Of a stretch of DNA of 64,000 bases, positions 1 to 9,689 are shown piece after piece. This stretch comes from Ascarosepion bandense. Taxonomy: Eukaryota; Mollusca; Cephalopoda; Sepiida; Sepiidae. The translations under genes and the position numbers were made by a program. The stretch spans positions 1 through 64,000 of the forward strand of contig JBBBDQ010000402.1 in the NCBI GenBank assembly GCA_037127315.1, written 5' to 3'. Under the pieces are notes generated by a model that made no database searches, was not told where the DNA came from, and was given only the letters and a program-made list of their open reading frames with translations. Position 1 is the stretch's first letter. Every line of letters starts with the position of its first letter.

Positions 1-138
1 TGATCAGGTGGATGACGGAACATGGGTTGCCAGGAGTTACAGGAGCAAACCTACTAAGAGCTACAAGGGATAGGGAGACGTTGAGAACCATGATCACCAA
101 CGTCCTGAAGAAACAGGGCACATAGAAGAAGAAGATGC
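1..138 (+). mobile_element. RTE-like LINE, 3' terminal fragment
   Basis: The window opens inside the last codons and tail of an RTE-like LINE. The shared 3' signature is present: GATCAGGTGGATGACGGAAC, then AGGGATAGGGAGACGT, then CACATAGAAGAAGAAGA. The same signature closes copies at 20476-20861 and 57585-57892 and, on minus, at 26554 and 42372. In those copies the upstream frame encodes an endonuclease/RT protein ending in an LGHAMRKEGLENL-type segment. Only the end is visible here. The element is cut by the window edge. Confidence 0.75.
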
Positions 139-1861
139 TCGTCTCGTCGTCTTGCTGTTTTTTGTTGGAAGGCTTTTTTTTATGTTCGAACAAGATGTCT
201 CTCGTGGTCCTCCTGTCCTGAACACTGTTCGTAATGAAGGCGATAAATAGCAAAGACAAATAGATAAGTGCCATGTGCAAGAACATATTATGGAAGATCA
301 GATTTCTCGTTTTTTGCGAACCTGCCACGTGTTTGTGAAATTTAAATGGTTGTGTTTTGCTATAAGAGGTGAGTAGACTGTGAGTGCTTGAGGTATTGAT
401 ACCGATTTAAGTAACAGGAGGTCTGGTTTGTACTAAAGAAGATTGTGTTCCACTTCTGGAAAGTTGAAATGTAGACCCCTCACGTTGGTGTAGGAGACGA
501 TATATGTGGAGTCCACTTTTCTTCTTTTTTATTTCTTTTTTATTTTGATTGGTTTCATGTGTGTATTGATTGGTGGAAGACTAGTAGGCAGTTAAACAGA
601 CGTTCTCACAAGTGTTGCATGTATAAAGAACCTTCAGAGAACCATCTTGAGATTCTACCGTAGCAGTACCCTTTATAATAGCATTAACAGGCCCCGCTGG
701 GAAATACTGCACGGTCCAGAAACCAGTCACAAACTGGCCCCGATATTATAACCTGCTGATAGGATAGCCTTATTCGGAGTTATTCGAAAGTTCGGATCCC
801 TGATTATTTAACGGATAACGCCAAAAACCAGCACGCTTAATGTAGGGATAATCAATCCAGGAAAGAAGATACATGTGCGATGCTCCGAGTAGAAATTTCA
901 CGTCACCCTAAAAGGTAAGGCAATAGGGTCAGAAAAATCATGTCGACCGGAAACATCAAGATAGCTCATGTACGAGAGGGAGAAGGTGGGGCTAGCAAAT
1001 GTTGCTCGGGGGTACATGTGCATTTTCTACTCCCATTTGAATCAATATATTAGATGGCTACAAGGCTAGGGGCATGCGATAGGCAAGTTATCTATTTAGA
1101 AAACATCCGACTTGCAAAGAACAATCATAATTGATACTATGGCAAATGCTGACAGAAAATTTTAAAAAAAGAAATGAAAATATAGTAATAGCTGAAATAA
1201 ATGCACATTTCAGAAGAAAGAAAAAACAAAATGTCAGAAAAGTGATCAAAATTGCCAACATAGATTAAGAATGTCGAAATAGTTGTGCAAAAATACAACG
1301 CAAATGGCTTAACGATTGCGCTTAGCAGGAAACAGACTGTCGCCTCTGAGTGTTGACTTCAATGTCAACTTTTATATATATATATATAATTGATATAAGT
1401 AAAAGCTCCCTGCTTAACTGATTGATGTTACCTTCAGCATCCCGACTCCTGAGGTTCGTGGACGGACACGTCCGTCCACACTTCAGGCAGTATCAACAAT
1501 TCACTGCTTATATTTCTCAATTTTTTTTTATGTAAGTCATGTGCGTACGTGTAGAGTGTCGTGATAATTTGTCCTTTTCTTAGTTTTTTCCCAACATTAT
1601 CACACTCATTTCCTCACACTCATTTCTTAGCTTTTTCTCTTTTTTCTTTTTTTCTTTTAACTGTAGCCATTTGTGGCCAATTATTTTCAGTATGTTTTCT
1701 AGATATACCATCGTATTTAATTTTTGATTTTTGAGCGTATTTATAACGTATTTTAGGCTAAGAAATCGTTAGTGGATACTCATATTTGAATAGAACGCCT
1801 TGTGTTTGTTTGTTTTTTTTATCTTTTTTTGTTTATAGCATCTACTGGTCTGTGCATTCAA
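139..1861. other. No gene seen; AT-rich unique-looking DNA
   Basis: No long frame, tRNA-like promoter or recognisable transposon protein is visible here. The stretch contains T-rich runs and a short (TA)n at about 1372-1388. It may hold old decayed repeats that I cannot identify. Confidence 0.5.
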
Positions 1862-2158
1862 GGAAATTTATTTACATTGTTCGGACTGTTGCCCTAATCT
1901 TTATTGTCATATTCACGACGTCTCGGCCGTTGTACTCTCTGGCCTTCTTCAGGTGACTGTAATTTTAAGCCGAACCCTTTATTTCGATCATTGGGGTAAA
2001 CTGTTCTCGTTCCCTGTATCATGTCACTTCCGAATGTCTTAATTATCTCTATTTAACTCAAATCTTGTCATTAATATCGCCAGGTATTGAATAGACAGCT
2101 CTCTGAATCCAGTCACTGGATCCAACTAAATCTTTTATCCACTGGGCCATGTTAATAT
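1862..2158 (-). mobile_element. SINE family S2, tRNA-derived head with Penelope-like tail
   Basis: Read on minus, a tRNA-like start (CCCAGTGGATAAAAG as A-box candidate near 2145, TTCAATACCTGGC as B-box candidate near 2090) is followed by a body. The body carries CCTGAAGAAGGCCAGAG, a CGGCCGAGACGTCGTGAATA segment and CAGTCCGAACAATGTAAATA. The same order occurs at 12045-12357 and 27645-27975, and body pieces recur at 23700-24085 and 29100-29285. Recurrence of the whole architecture supports a SINE. Founder tRNA and partner LINE are not resolved. Confidence 0.65.
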
Positions 2159-2329
2159 AAATAATGCAAATACTTCATCTCAGAAATATAGACAAATATT
2201 GAGAAAATAGTAAAGAAAACAGGCTAACGTATTTTTTAGTGGGTACACATATCTGATTTTCTGTCACTTGTTTCTTCTTTAACGGTAGAATTAATGTCAG
2301 CTGACCTAGCTTGTAGATTGAGAAGTATA

Positions 2330-2425
2330 CCTGAATAAAAGTCAGTCTCCCGAAGATAGAAATCGAACCCGTATACCTTTTTTCTCAACAGCAAAACCAC
2401 TTCTATAGCTAAAGTATGCCGTTGC
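2330..2425 (-). mobile_element. tRNA-like SINE head
   Basis: On minus, TTAGCTATAGAAGTGGT (A-box-like) and GGGTTCGATTTCTAT (B-box-like) lie about 40 bases apart. This is the spacing of a tRNA-derived Pol III promoter. No body could be matched to another copy, so the family is unassigned. A true tRNA gene is unlikely because the arms do not close into a cloverleaf. Confidence 0.5.
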
Positions 2426-2467
2426 GGTTATAGTAGTGGTTTACTATATAGACATTTTTTATGCCTA

Positions 2468-2469
<2 letters not shown>

Positions 2470-2523
<54 letters not shown>

Positions 2524-2547
2524 TCATCATCATCATCATCATCATTT
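2470..2547. repeat. (TA)n followed by (TCA)n microsatellite
   Basis: About 25 TA units run directly into a short TCATCATCA tract. Reading frames through it are poly-Tyr/Ile artefacts. Confidence 0.95.
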
Positions 2548-2662
2548 ATCCTTCACACCCATATGGTGCATAGGGCAGCAACTTTTTGTTGCTGTTTCTG
2601 TAACAAACTGTTTTTTTTACGGGGCAGGGTTGTTAGCGCTGCACCCAACCTACAAACCAAAA

Positions 2663-2752
2663 TGTTTACAGCATCTGATATTAAGTACTGACCATGCTCG
2701 ATGTTGCTTAACTTCGGTGATCGGTCGGTGTATTCAACACGATATAGCCGTA
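2663..2752 (-). pseudogene. 5S rRNA-like pseudogene or 5S-derived SINE fragment
   Basis: On minus the sequence reads CGTGTTGAATACACCG, then CCGATCACCGAAGTTAAGCA, then GGTCAGTACTT. These match the start, internal promoter region and following segment of animal 5S rRNA. Part of the 5' arm (the usual GGTTCTCGT) and most of the GATGGGTGACC region are missing, so it cannot be a functional 5S gene. Other 5S-like pieces sit at 45683-45720 and 61846-61905, both next to tRNA-like SINE heads. This suggests 5S-derived SINE material, though a simple pseudogene is possible. Confidence 0.7.
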
Positions 2753-2849
2753 TATATATATATATATATCGCTCATTCACTAATGAATTAGAGCACTCTG
2801 GCTATTGGGCGTGTATAGTGATAATATACATGCTAAAAAAGTGTGCCTT

Positions 2850-3000
2850 CTTCTACCGTGTGCCCATGACCCAGAAGTAGACTCGCCGACTGACGCTACT
2901 TCGGTCGGGTTTCAATCCTGGGTAGAAGCAATCGGAGTCTAACCGTACTGATGAGCTGTGATACAGCGAAACAAATCTGTCTGCGGATGACTGTATATAT
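2850..3000 (+). mobile_element. SINE family S4, tRNA-like head plus hammerhead
   Basis: A B-box-like GGGTTTCAATCCTGG lies just upstream of a complete hammerhead core (2943-2986). The A-box side is degenerate. The order tRNA-like segment, AGTCTA linker, hammerhead recurs on minus at 58423-58560, which shows a repeated family. Small animal elements of this kind (schistosome Sm-alpha SINEs, metazoan retrozymes) are known to carry type I hammerheads. A (TA)n(GT)n microsatellite truncates the copy on the right. Confidence 0.7.
2943..2986 (+). ncRNA. Type I hammerhead ribozyme, all core positions present
   Basis: CTGATGA (2948-2954) is followed by stem II GCTG/CAGC (2955-2958 with 2964-2967, loop TGATA) and GAAA (2968-2971). 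A minimal stem III follows: A-U and C-G pairs closing a six-base loop (AAATCT), then GTC with the predicted cleavage site after C2981. Stem I pairs TGCGG (2982-2986) with CCGTA (2943-2947), including one G-U. A distal GTC/GAC helix (about 2937-2939 with 2989-2991) would extend it. The two-base-pair stem III is typical of animal retroelement hammerheads, which often act as dimers. Activity is predicted, not shown. Confidence 0.82.
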
Positions 3001-3005
3001 ATATA

Positions 3006-3041
<36 letters not shown>
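2994..3041. repeat. (TA)n(GT)n microsatellite
   Basis: A short TA run continues into about 15 GT units immediately after the hammerhead. Confidence 0.95.
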
Positions 3042-3044
<3 letters not shown>

Positions 3045-3483
3045 ATAAAAGGAATGAGACAGAGACAGAGAAAGTTACTAGTATGAAGAATAATGTTTAT
3101 ATAAGTGTTGTGTCTACAGAAATGCGTTTAGAAGAAGAAAAAAATTTGCTTCGTAAACAAGGCGCGGTGTCATTTTGGAGACATAAATGTGTCACTTGGG
3201 GGTTCGTACTCACATCTATCAAGAAACTCATGATCTGACAAAAGAAAATATATAAAAGAAATAGTGAAAACGAATATCATTACAAACAATAATTCACAAT
3301 ATTATTTGCTGTACGAATAATAAGAAACAGTAAGCGTACGAAACAGTTAAAGGCGTCCGCGACACATTATATCACGGTACCATGTTTTTGATCTAAAAAC
3401 CAAAATACTTTCTTTATTCTCAAGCAATTATATTTTTTAAGGCGGACTTTAGTTAAAACTCTGTATTTTCCTTTTGTTTTCTT

Positions 3484-3975
3484 CTTCTATGTCGCATGGC
3501 CCTTCAAGACGTTGGCGATCATGGCTCTACACAACTTCCTATCATTTGTAGCTTGTAATATATTTTATCTTTCCTAAACCCTGATCTGCCATTTATTCAC
3601 ACAAAGTCGTCCTGTTTCTTATATATGCCGTATTCATTCAGGACGTTGGTGACCAAGGTTCTCCACACTTTCCTCCAGGGTGATTGAATTTTCTTCATCA
3701 TCCCTGTATCCAACATATCCTTAACTGTCCTTAACCTTATCGGTGAATGAGCTCCCTTATCAATTTCCACTTTTATTGTCTAGGCTCTTCCAAACACCTT
3801 ATCCAAATTCGCAATTATCTCCACATTGCTTCTTAGCAATTCAGATAATTTCCCTCTAAATTTCTCCAAGACTATCAGCTCTCTTCCATTTATTTTTTTC
3901 TTTACGTTACGTGTTTACAAGACGTAAGCGATCATAGCCTTCTACATTTTCCTGTCCTTTGTCTCTTTTAATATT
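3484..3975 (-). mobile_element. Degenerate RTE-like LINE 3' fragments
   Basis: Three stretches (about 3484-3560, 3603-3700 and 3893-3975) contain minus-strand variants of the RTE-like terminus, recognisable on plus as GACGTTGGCGATCATGGCTC-type motifs. The middle one decodes on minus to a WRKVWRTLVTNVLNEYGI-like C terminus, a diverged subfamily. 3700-3890 is in the same orientation and may be its upstream coding part, but I cannot align it with confidence. Confidence 0.5.
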
Positions 3976-4762
3976 TTTGTCATCATTTTTCTTTTACTCA
4001 TTTCACCCCAAACAAAGCAGAACTATCACTATTGCGCGGGTTGGGGTACCGTGAGAGAAAGGACTGGCTACAGGTGTATTGAGGAAAGGATAAAAGATAA
4101 AATGGATTCGAGAAGATAGAAGATGGCAATTGATGTTGCATTCAAATATTTGGAGATTGTAGCTATCAGGGAATCAAGTAAACAGAAGGGGGCTCCACAA
4201 GCGTGAAGTGCGAGAAAAGAAACTGTTGATGTAGAAGTGGAGGTTACATGTAACTATTTCAACGGTAAAATGAGGTAAACTGGATGTCAATCTAGTAGCA
4301 CACTTCACTTTATGTGGCAGCAGACAAAACATTCGCCAAAGTAGTGGCCATGAAAATATTTGTAGAAAAGACAGAGGGAAGCCACCTCACGTCGGTGAGA
4401 AAGTGACTGATGTCGAGATGCGAACTCAGGGTCGATTACATTGCAGATTCTATTTTTGATTTAGTCAAGAACCTCGAGATGAATAGCAAGAGCACCCGAT
4501 CAGATATGGTAAATGTATTCAATGCACGGTAGAATGGTAGATTTATAAATGTGCAAGATGTAATGTGGCGAGAAAATAATATCTGATACGAGATAGTGAC
4601 TCAACTTTCCTAGCAAAACATGCAGCTATTGATTCGATGTAGTCTTTCCGATTGAAAAAGTGAGGCCAAGGAGGCGCAGTGTGTTGCTTAACTGAACACG
4701 AGCATCAGCCATACGAATAGTGGACAGGAAAGTTTTCTATGGTAGTTAAAAGAGAGCATTTT

Positions 4763-5470
4763 TTAGGCATTAAAATTTACAAGCCATCTTCTGCCCCAAT
4801 TAAGTGCTAATTGAAGGTCTCTTTCAAGAGCAGCAGCCAAGTTTGTATTGTTAGCCTTGACGAATTTCTGATTGAGACAGAAATAAGTGGTGATGTCATC
4901 TGCATAAATATCTACTTGGGAACTGATAATATCAAAATGATCATTGATGAAGATCAGAAACATCGTAGGACCTAGGATAGAACCTTAAGGATCATCCACG
5001 TTCGTGTGAAATGATCTAGAAGCGTGTCCATTCAAAACGTCCTTCATATCACGATTTGATAGTAATGATTGGATTAAATCAAACAATTCTCCAGTAATAC
5101 CGTAGCCCTGGTGCTTGTGTAGAAGGCCAGCAGGCCAAACCCTGTCAAATGCTTTTGAGGTATCTAAAAACATAGCTCTAGTTTCGAGATTATTATCAAG
5201 AGCCTGGTGTTCATATACATTGATAACCGTTAATACATCAGCGGTAGATCTAGCAAAGCGGAAGCCATATTGTTTGTCAGAGAGTACGTCGTGGAAGGTG
5301 AGACGCTTAACCATTTCACCATTGATTATATCATCGAATTCTTTGTTGAAAAGAAGTAAAAGTTTAATAGGGCGATAGTTAAGGGGACAAGAGGATTCCA
5401 CAAAGTTCTTAAAACAGGAACTACAGATGAGGACTTCCAACAAGCTGGAAAGCAGGAAGCAGAGAGGCAA
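4763..5470 (-). pseudogene. LINE-J reverse transcriptase, broken
   Basis: Two open segments, 4985-5470 (161 aa) and 4763-4963 (66 aa), cover the RT fingers and palm. Visible motifs are LNYRPIKLLLLFNK, DKQYGFRFARSTAD, FLDTSKAFDRVWPAGLLHK and, in the second piece, YADDITTYF, which carries the catalytic YADD. A stop or frameshift between them interrupts the SILGPTMFL-type motif. Non-functional. Confidence 0.85.
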
Positions 5471-5603
5471 CAGTTGTGGAGTTTGGAGAGGACTGGAGCC
5501 AGCTCAAGGGAAAATTTCTTTAAGACGACGGTTGAGATTCTATCACCTCTATTTGCTTTATGGGAGTCTAATTTAGATATGATGTCCGAGACCAGACATG
5601 GGA

Positions 5604-6800
5604 TTATGCAGATATCACTCTGTAGGTTTTCGGTGTGGGTATTCCAAACGAGTCAAGTATTGAGTTGGAAAAGAATTTACGAGCAAAGTATTTAACCGTC
5701 TCTGAGGACTTTAAATTAATTGAATAGAGGAGGGAATTGAGTGCTTGCTGCTGTTCAGCACACTTTTGCAGAGCCGCCAGTAATCTCACGAACCGAACTT
5801 GCGAGATTCTATATGTTGTTCCATTCCATTAGCAAACAATATATTTTCTTCAGTTAAGAAATACTTTCATTCATTATTCTTCTTCTTCTATGTGCCCTGT
5901 CTCTTCAGGACGTAGGCGATCATGGTTCTCCACGTCTCCCTAACTTAAAATTTTTTTGCTAGAATGAAATAATCGATACTGTCTTTCACTCATCAGGAAA
6001 CGTCTGAGGTGCATTTTTGAACAGAGAGACAAAAATCTTCGTTCCAAGTGACGTTATGAAGGAAATCACGGAACGAGTCAAAATCTGCACGTTGATGATA
6101 GAAAGATATCCTGTTGGTAGGAGGTTCTTGTCTGGTGAGGAAGCAGAAGGAGATGTTTACAGACACCACCGCGTGATCAGAGTTGTCAAGAGGGCATAAC
6201 TGCATAGCATGACATGAGTTAAATATAGAGGTAAAGAAATCTAGAAGAAAACATGTCCTTCAGCGTTACTGGGGAGACGTATGAGGAATCCACCACTTGC
6301 GTTAGAAACTGAGTGTTTGAGAAGTTCAGGGTTTGGTTGCCAGTAAGATCAATGACAGAGAGTTTAAACCACTTTGTATAATGGGCATTAAAGTCGTCGA
6401 ATACAAATATATTTGCAAAGGGATGTAGAACAATGACCTTGTCTATATTGTCATTAATACTATCTAGCACACAACAGTCGTTACAGAAAGAGTCAACAGT
6501 CGATATAAAAAGAAGAGATAGCTGACTGAGTTTAGAAGAGAGAGAAGGAGACACATGTAAAAATGAGCTGGAGATTCAAGACGTTCCCTACCCGGCAGAA
6601 GATGTTCGGTGTCATAAGCTTCCAGGCCATGCATGTAGACATTATAATCCTTCCTCAAGGGAGGAAAGTAGCCAGGCATCAGAGAATGGGATTACAGTTA
6701 AGATCAGTTTCGCAGAAAGCTACGAAGTCAGGTAACTTTTCGAATTGGAACGATTCCAGACAGCAAAAATTCTTGTGAATACAGCGGATGTTGGAGATAG
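5604..6800 (-). pseudogene. LINE-J AP endonuclease domain, broken
   Basis: On minus, the region near 6790 reads as an endonuclease start (a NISISNIRCIHKNF-like string, then VAFCETDLN). Next come MPGYFPPLRKDYN...MHGLEAY (6464-6679), FVFDDFNAHYTKWF (in 6219-6554) and LCPLDNSDHAVVSVNISF (5993-6205). These correspond to the D-FNAH and SDH metal/DNA-binding motifs of APE-type endonucleases. Frames change repeatedly. An RTE-like tail lies inside the following linker. Confidence 0.8.
5873..5946 (-). mobile_element. Nested RTE-like 3' tip inside LINE-J
   Basis: The plus strand reads TTCTTCTTCTATGTGCCCTG then GGACGTAGGCGATCATGGTT, the complement of the RTE-like terminus. LINE-J coding homology resumes on both sides. 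About 70 bases are inserted. Confidence 0.7.
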
Positions 6801-7180
6801 AAATATTGAGGGGTTTAGGTGATTTTGGGGTATTAGGGGTTTTTGCTTTGTTTATTTGGGGGGGGGGGATAGTTTAATATCTTTTATTACTTACAATCAT
6901 AGCGAGTTATTTTGTTAAGGAGAGGCCTAGGGTAGTAATAGCAGTCGGTCGTCAAATGTGACATGTGCAGGAAGGTAACAGGCGCTGACTGCATCATAGT
7001 GTAGCATGAAGGCTTCCCATGGCAGGGACACCTATCTATGCGTGACGTGGAATTGCAAGAATATTATTCGACTTGATCAAAGCAGTCTCTCTCTAGGCCA
7101 ATAGGTGTTTAGGCTCCTAACTACCAGTCGAGATGCAGAAACCAGAGAACTGCCAATATGGCACGCTAATCATGAATAGA
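6801..7180. other. No gene seen; possible LINE-J 5' side
   Basis: This contains a G-run (6860-6869) next to the endonuclease start of the minus LINE, then non-coding sequence. It may include 5' material of that LINE, but nothing supports an ORF1. Confidence 0.4.
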
Positions 7181-7254
7181 CGTTGCCACTATCCACACCT
7201 ATCACAAAATACTCGTTACAGAATCACTGTTAAAGAGAAAGGAAATGGGAACTC

Positions 7255-7320
7255 CTTCCTAAACAGGAAACAAGGGATGAGCATCTACTCCTGTTTAAAA
7301 GAAGGAGAAGCAGTAACAGG
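7255..7320 (+). repeat. AACAGGA...TCCTGTT hairpin motif, isolated copy
   Basis: TCCTAAACAGGAAACAAGGG is followed by GATGAGCATCTACTCCTGTT. The AACAGGA and TCCTGTT arms can pair. The same string recurs at 36425-36480 and four times in 58901-59462. It runs directly into an RTE-like tail here. Confidence 0.65.
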
Positions 7321-7446
7321 AGAAAACGTGCTAAGAGCCAACAAGAATAGAGAGACGTGGAAGGCCATGTTCGCCTACGTCCTGAAAGCACAAGGCATAT
7401 AGAAGAAGAAGAAGAAGAAGAAGAAGAAGAAGAAGAAGAAGAAGCT
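7315..7446 (+). mobile_element. RTE-like LINE 3' end with (GAA)n tail
   Basis: The signature GTGCTAAGAGCCAACAAGAA, GAGACGTGGAAGGCCATG and CGCCTACGTCCTGAAAGC is followed by the terminal ATAGAAGAAG and about 12 GAA units to 7444. The last frame ends in a WKAMFAYVLKAQGI C terminus. It is a 5'-truncated copy of the window's commonest LINE tail. Confidence 0.8.
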
Positions 7447-7570
7447 TAGACTATAGAATTATTTTTAAAAAGGGGCCAGAACGACATCCACCAAAGGTTG
7501 AGTTTGTAATACACGAATCTGCTTGTATTCGACACTGTCCCAGTATAATTTCTTGTCTCTAGAAGTAGGA

Positions 7571-7572
<2 letters not shown>

Positions 7573-7612
<40 letters not shown>
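7573..7612. repeat. (CT)n microsatellite
   Basis: About 20 CT units. Confidence 0.95.
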
Positions 7613-7613
<1 letters not shown>

Positions 7614-7715
7614 ACACTATTTCCTCTGTCTATTCTCTCCCTCTCCTTCATTATCTGTCACATCCTCTCATTCGTTATCTTTTTCTCCCACTACCCTCTG
7701 CATCTTTTCTCACTA

Positions 7716-8448
7716 TCTAAACTTATTTATAAATGGAACTTTGTTTGATTGTGTATGTGTATGTCTGTGTGTGTGTATGTGTGTGTGTGTCCGTTACATA
7801 TAGACTCCAAAACGGCTGAACCGATTTTCTTGAAAATTTACATGGTTGTACTATAAGCGTCTGCGAGTGTTCTTAGCTAGGTTTTGTGTCGAGGTACCCC
7901 CGATAAATATCGAAATTCGATAATCGAAAAAATCGGGTTATAGAAGGAGTGGTCCGATTTTAATCAAATTTGATACACTCATAGACAAAGACATAATAAA
8001 CGATATTCAGAAGTTTCAAGGTTGCAGTTCTTACAATAGTGCAGAAAATCGATAATATATAGATATAAAAGGCAAGATGTTTATGTTTGTGTCTGTTTAT
8101 CTGCCTGTATGTCTGTATTTTTTTCGGCCCTTTTATTTTAGTTTTTGCTTCGGGTTTGACTCAAAGTCGGTATAATTGGAGTTCTTAGTCTCAGCCATGA
8201 TACCATTTACTCAGAGGACTTATTTGGCCTTCAAAATTCAGTTTACGACGAAAAAACTTATTTAACCAGGAAATCAAAATTTGACTTACATCTATTAATT
8301 TTTCTTTCAGTCTACGGTTTCGCTTTAACTGGAAACAACTATTGCTTTTTAGTCTTTCGTGCCAACGTCCAAAGTGTCTGAGCTCCATGACCATGGATTA
8401 GTTTTAAAGCTTTCATTACACCCGAGCAACGCCGGGCTATACTGCTAG
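7716..8448 (+). mobile_element. Non-autonomous Helitron-like element, copy 1
   Basis: It starts TCTAAACTTATTTATAAATG and ends CCCGAGCAACGCCGGGC then TATACTGCTAG, preceded by A and followed by T. TC start, short GC hairpin about 10 bases before a CTAG end, and insertion between A and T are Helitron hallmarks. Body landmarks are a GT-rich tract, CGGCTGAACCGATTTTCTTG and GAGGTACCCCCGATAAATA. No Rep/helicase coding is present, so it is non-autonomous. Related copies lie at 31059-31839 (-), 32369-32972 (-) and 53795-54365 (+). Confidence 0.72.
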
Positions 8449-8627
8449 TATATATATAAAACTCTCTCTCTACTTTTCTGTTAAATCCCTCCATCACTAA
8501 ACTCCTTCTACTCTTTCTTCCTCTCTTTCTTTCTTCCTCTATTTCCATTCCCTATCAACCTTTTTTGTTTCATCCTCCTCTCTCGACCCTTCTCCTTTGC
8601 AATCTATCAGTCTGTTTGTCTGTCTGT

Positions 8628-8677
<50 letters not shown>

Positions 8678-8764
8678 ACTTCGCACTCTATCTCTATCCC
8701 GTCTGCTTCTATAACTCCCTCCAGACACTTGTTTCTTCTCCGTACCTACCAAATTGATGTGGAT
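8449..8764. repeat. Low-complexity CT-rich tract with (CT)n(CA)n
   Basis: A TA run, pyrimidine-rich sequence, and a (CT)n of about 13 units with a following CA run at 8632-8672. Frames here are Ser/Leu or Arg/Glu artefacts. Confidence 0.8.
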
Positions 8765-9066
8765 GTGCGTTGTGGTACAGTGGATATCGGCTCGGAACGA
8801 GAAATCGGGGAGCCGAGTTCGAATTCCAGTTGAATCCATTGTATTCACTTACGCGCAAATACCCTTGGGAAAGGTATTAATCCGTCTCTTCCTTCCAGTT
8901 ATGGGTTAAATAGCAGGACAGATTGGGTTCTATAGCCTTGGTCGGCAACCAGTCTACCGCTGAAAGCAATGGCAACCTACTTCGGGATAATCTTCTGCCC
9001 AGTCAGTCATGTCTCTTTCGAGACATGATCGCCCAAGCGTGTATCACGTATGGCACTTAACTGACT
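8765..9066 (+). mobile_element. SINE family S1, complete-looking copy
   Basis: A tRNA-like head has A-box-like TGGTACAGTGGATATCGG and B-box-like GAGTTCGAATTCC. The body is CACTTACGCGCAAATACCC, TTATGGGTTAAATAGCAGG, GGTCGGCAACCAGTCTACCG and an 8-bp hairpin (CATGTCTC-TTTC-GAGACATG, 9008-9027). It ends GGCACTTAACTGACTGA. The body is repeated nearly unchanged at 21745-22005 and partly at 62394-62480. The hairpin is kept in the 21.9-kb copy. Confidence 0.8.
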
Positions 9067-9249
9067 GACCTACCAAAAGATATTGCACTAAGAAAATACA
9101 AAACAACCGAAAACGACAATGTCATTAAACACAAGAGCAGTTCGATTAAGCTGTGTAACATTTCTCTCACAGAAACAGAAACTAACAAAACACAAAAAAG
9201 TGCTTGATTTTCATTTCCATTTCATAGATTTTTAATTACACACACCTCT

Positions 9250-9570
9250 TTTATGTGTTCCGTTCAGGAAGGATGTGAACAACCCGAACACACCAACCCT
9301 GTCCTTACCCTCGATTACTCGTTGTTTTCTCTGTCTCTCTTGCTTTCACTGCGTCTTGTCCATCCTTCTTTCCTCATTTTTGTTCCAGACATTTCATGTC
9401 TCATTTTGATTGTAAGTATACGTTTCCTTTTTGTACCTATTTCATTTAAAACTTCCTCGTGGCTCACATGTTTATCCCATGGTATTGTTAGCATTTGTCG
9501 GCAGGAGGACATCACTGTCGCTTCAAATCTCTTCTTAATTTGTGAGAAAATTGTCCAGAATTCACTGCTG
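9250..9570 (-). mobile_element. RTE-like LINE C-terminal fragment, diverged
   Basis: The minus strand at 9315-9515 reads RQMLTIPWDKHVSHEEVLNE then IGTKRKRILTIK and MRKEGW. This is the RMLRISWxDHVSNDEVLxRM...FLGHxMRKEGLE segment that ends other RTE-like copies here. One part is deleted and frames are broken. A weak tail-like end (ATGTGTTCCGTTCAGG on plus) is near 9252. Confidence 0.65.
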
Positions 9571-9689
9571 ATAGTAGCGCTTGTTATGTTTTATGTAACC
9601 TTTTCTTATCTCTTAATTATTTAGTTAGTTTCTGAAAAAACACTTTCACTCCTCCTATGCGCGTTCAAATTCTGCGTTGCACTACGTTA

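Larger units (their letters stand above)
3995..6800 (-). mobile_element. Jockey/CR1-like LINE (LINE-J), long degenerate copy
   Basis: This copy reaches from the 3' tail (minus-strand ...GGGGTGAAATGAGT near 3995-4012) to the start of the endonuclease domain near 6800. Segments on minus are: C-terminal region 4100-4700, RT 4763-5470, linker 5604-5789, endonuclease 5993-6800. Homology to the better copy at 17733-20398 fixes order and orientation. It is broken by many frameshifts and stops and by an RTE-like insertion at 5873-5946. It keeps more endonuclease N terminus than any other copy here. Confidence 0.85.

Noticed and set aside
2461..2691. Open frame with poly-Tyr/Ile
   Set aside because: It is a translation of (TA)n, running into a 5S-like fragment on the other strand. 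No protein evidence.
9253..9624. 123-codon plus-strand frame with hydrophobic stretches
   Set aside because: The minus strand there encodes an RTE-like C terminus. The hydrophobic look is the complement of that coding sequence and of CT-rich DNA.
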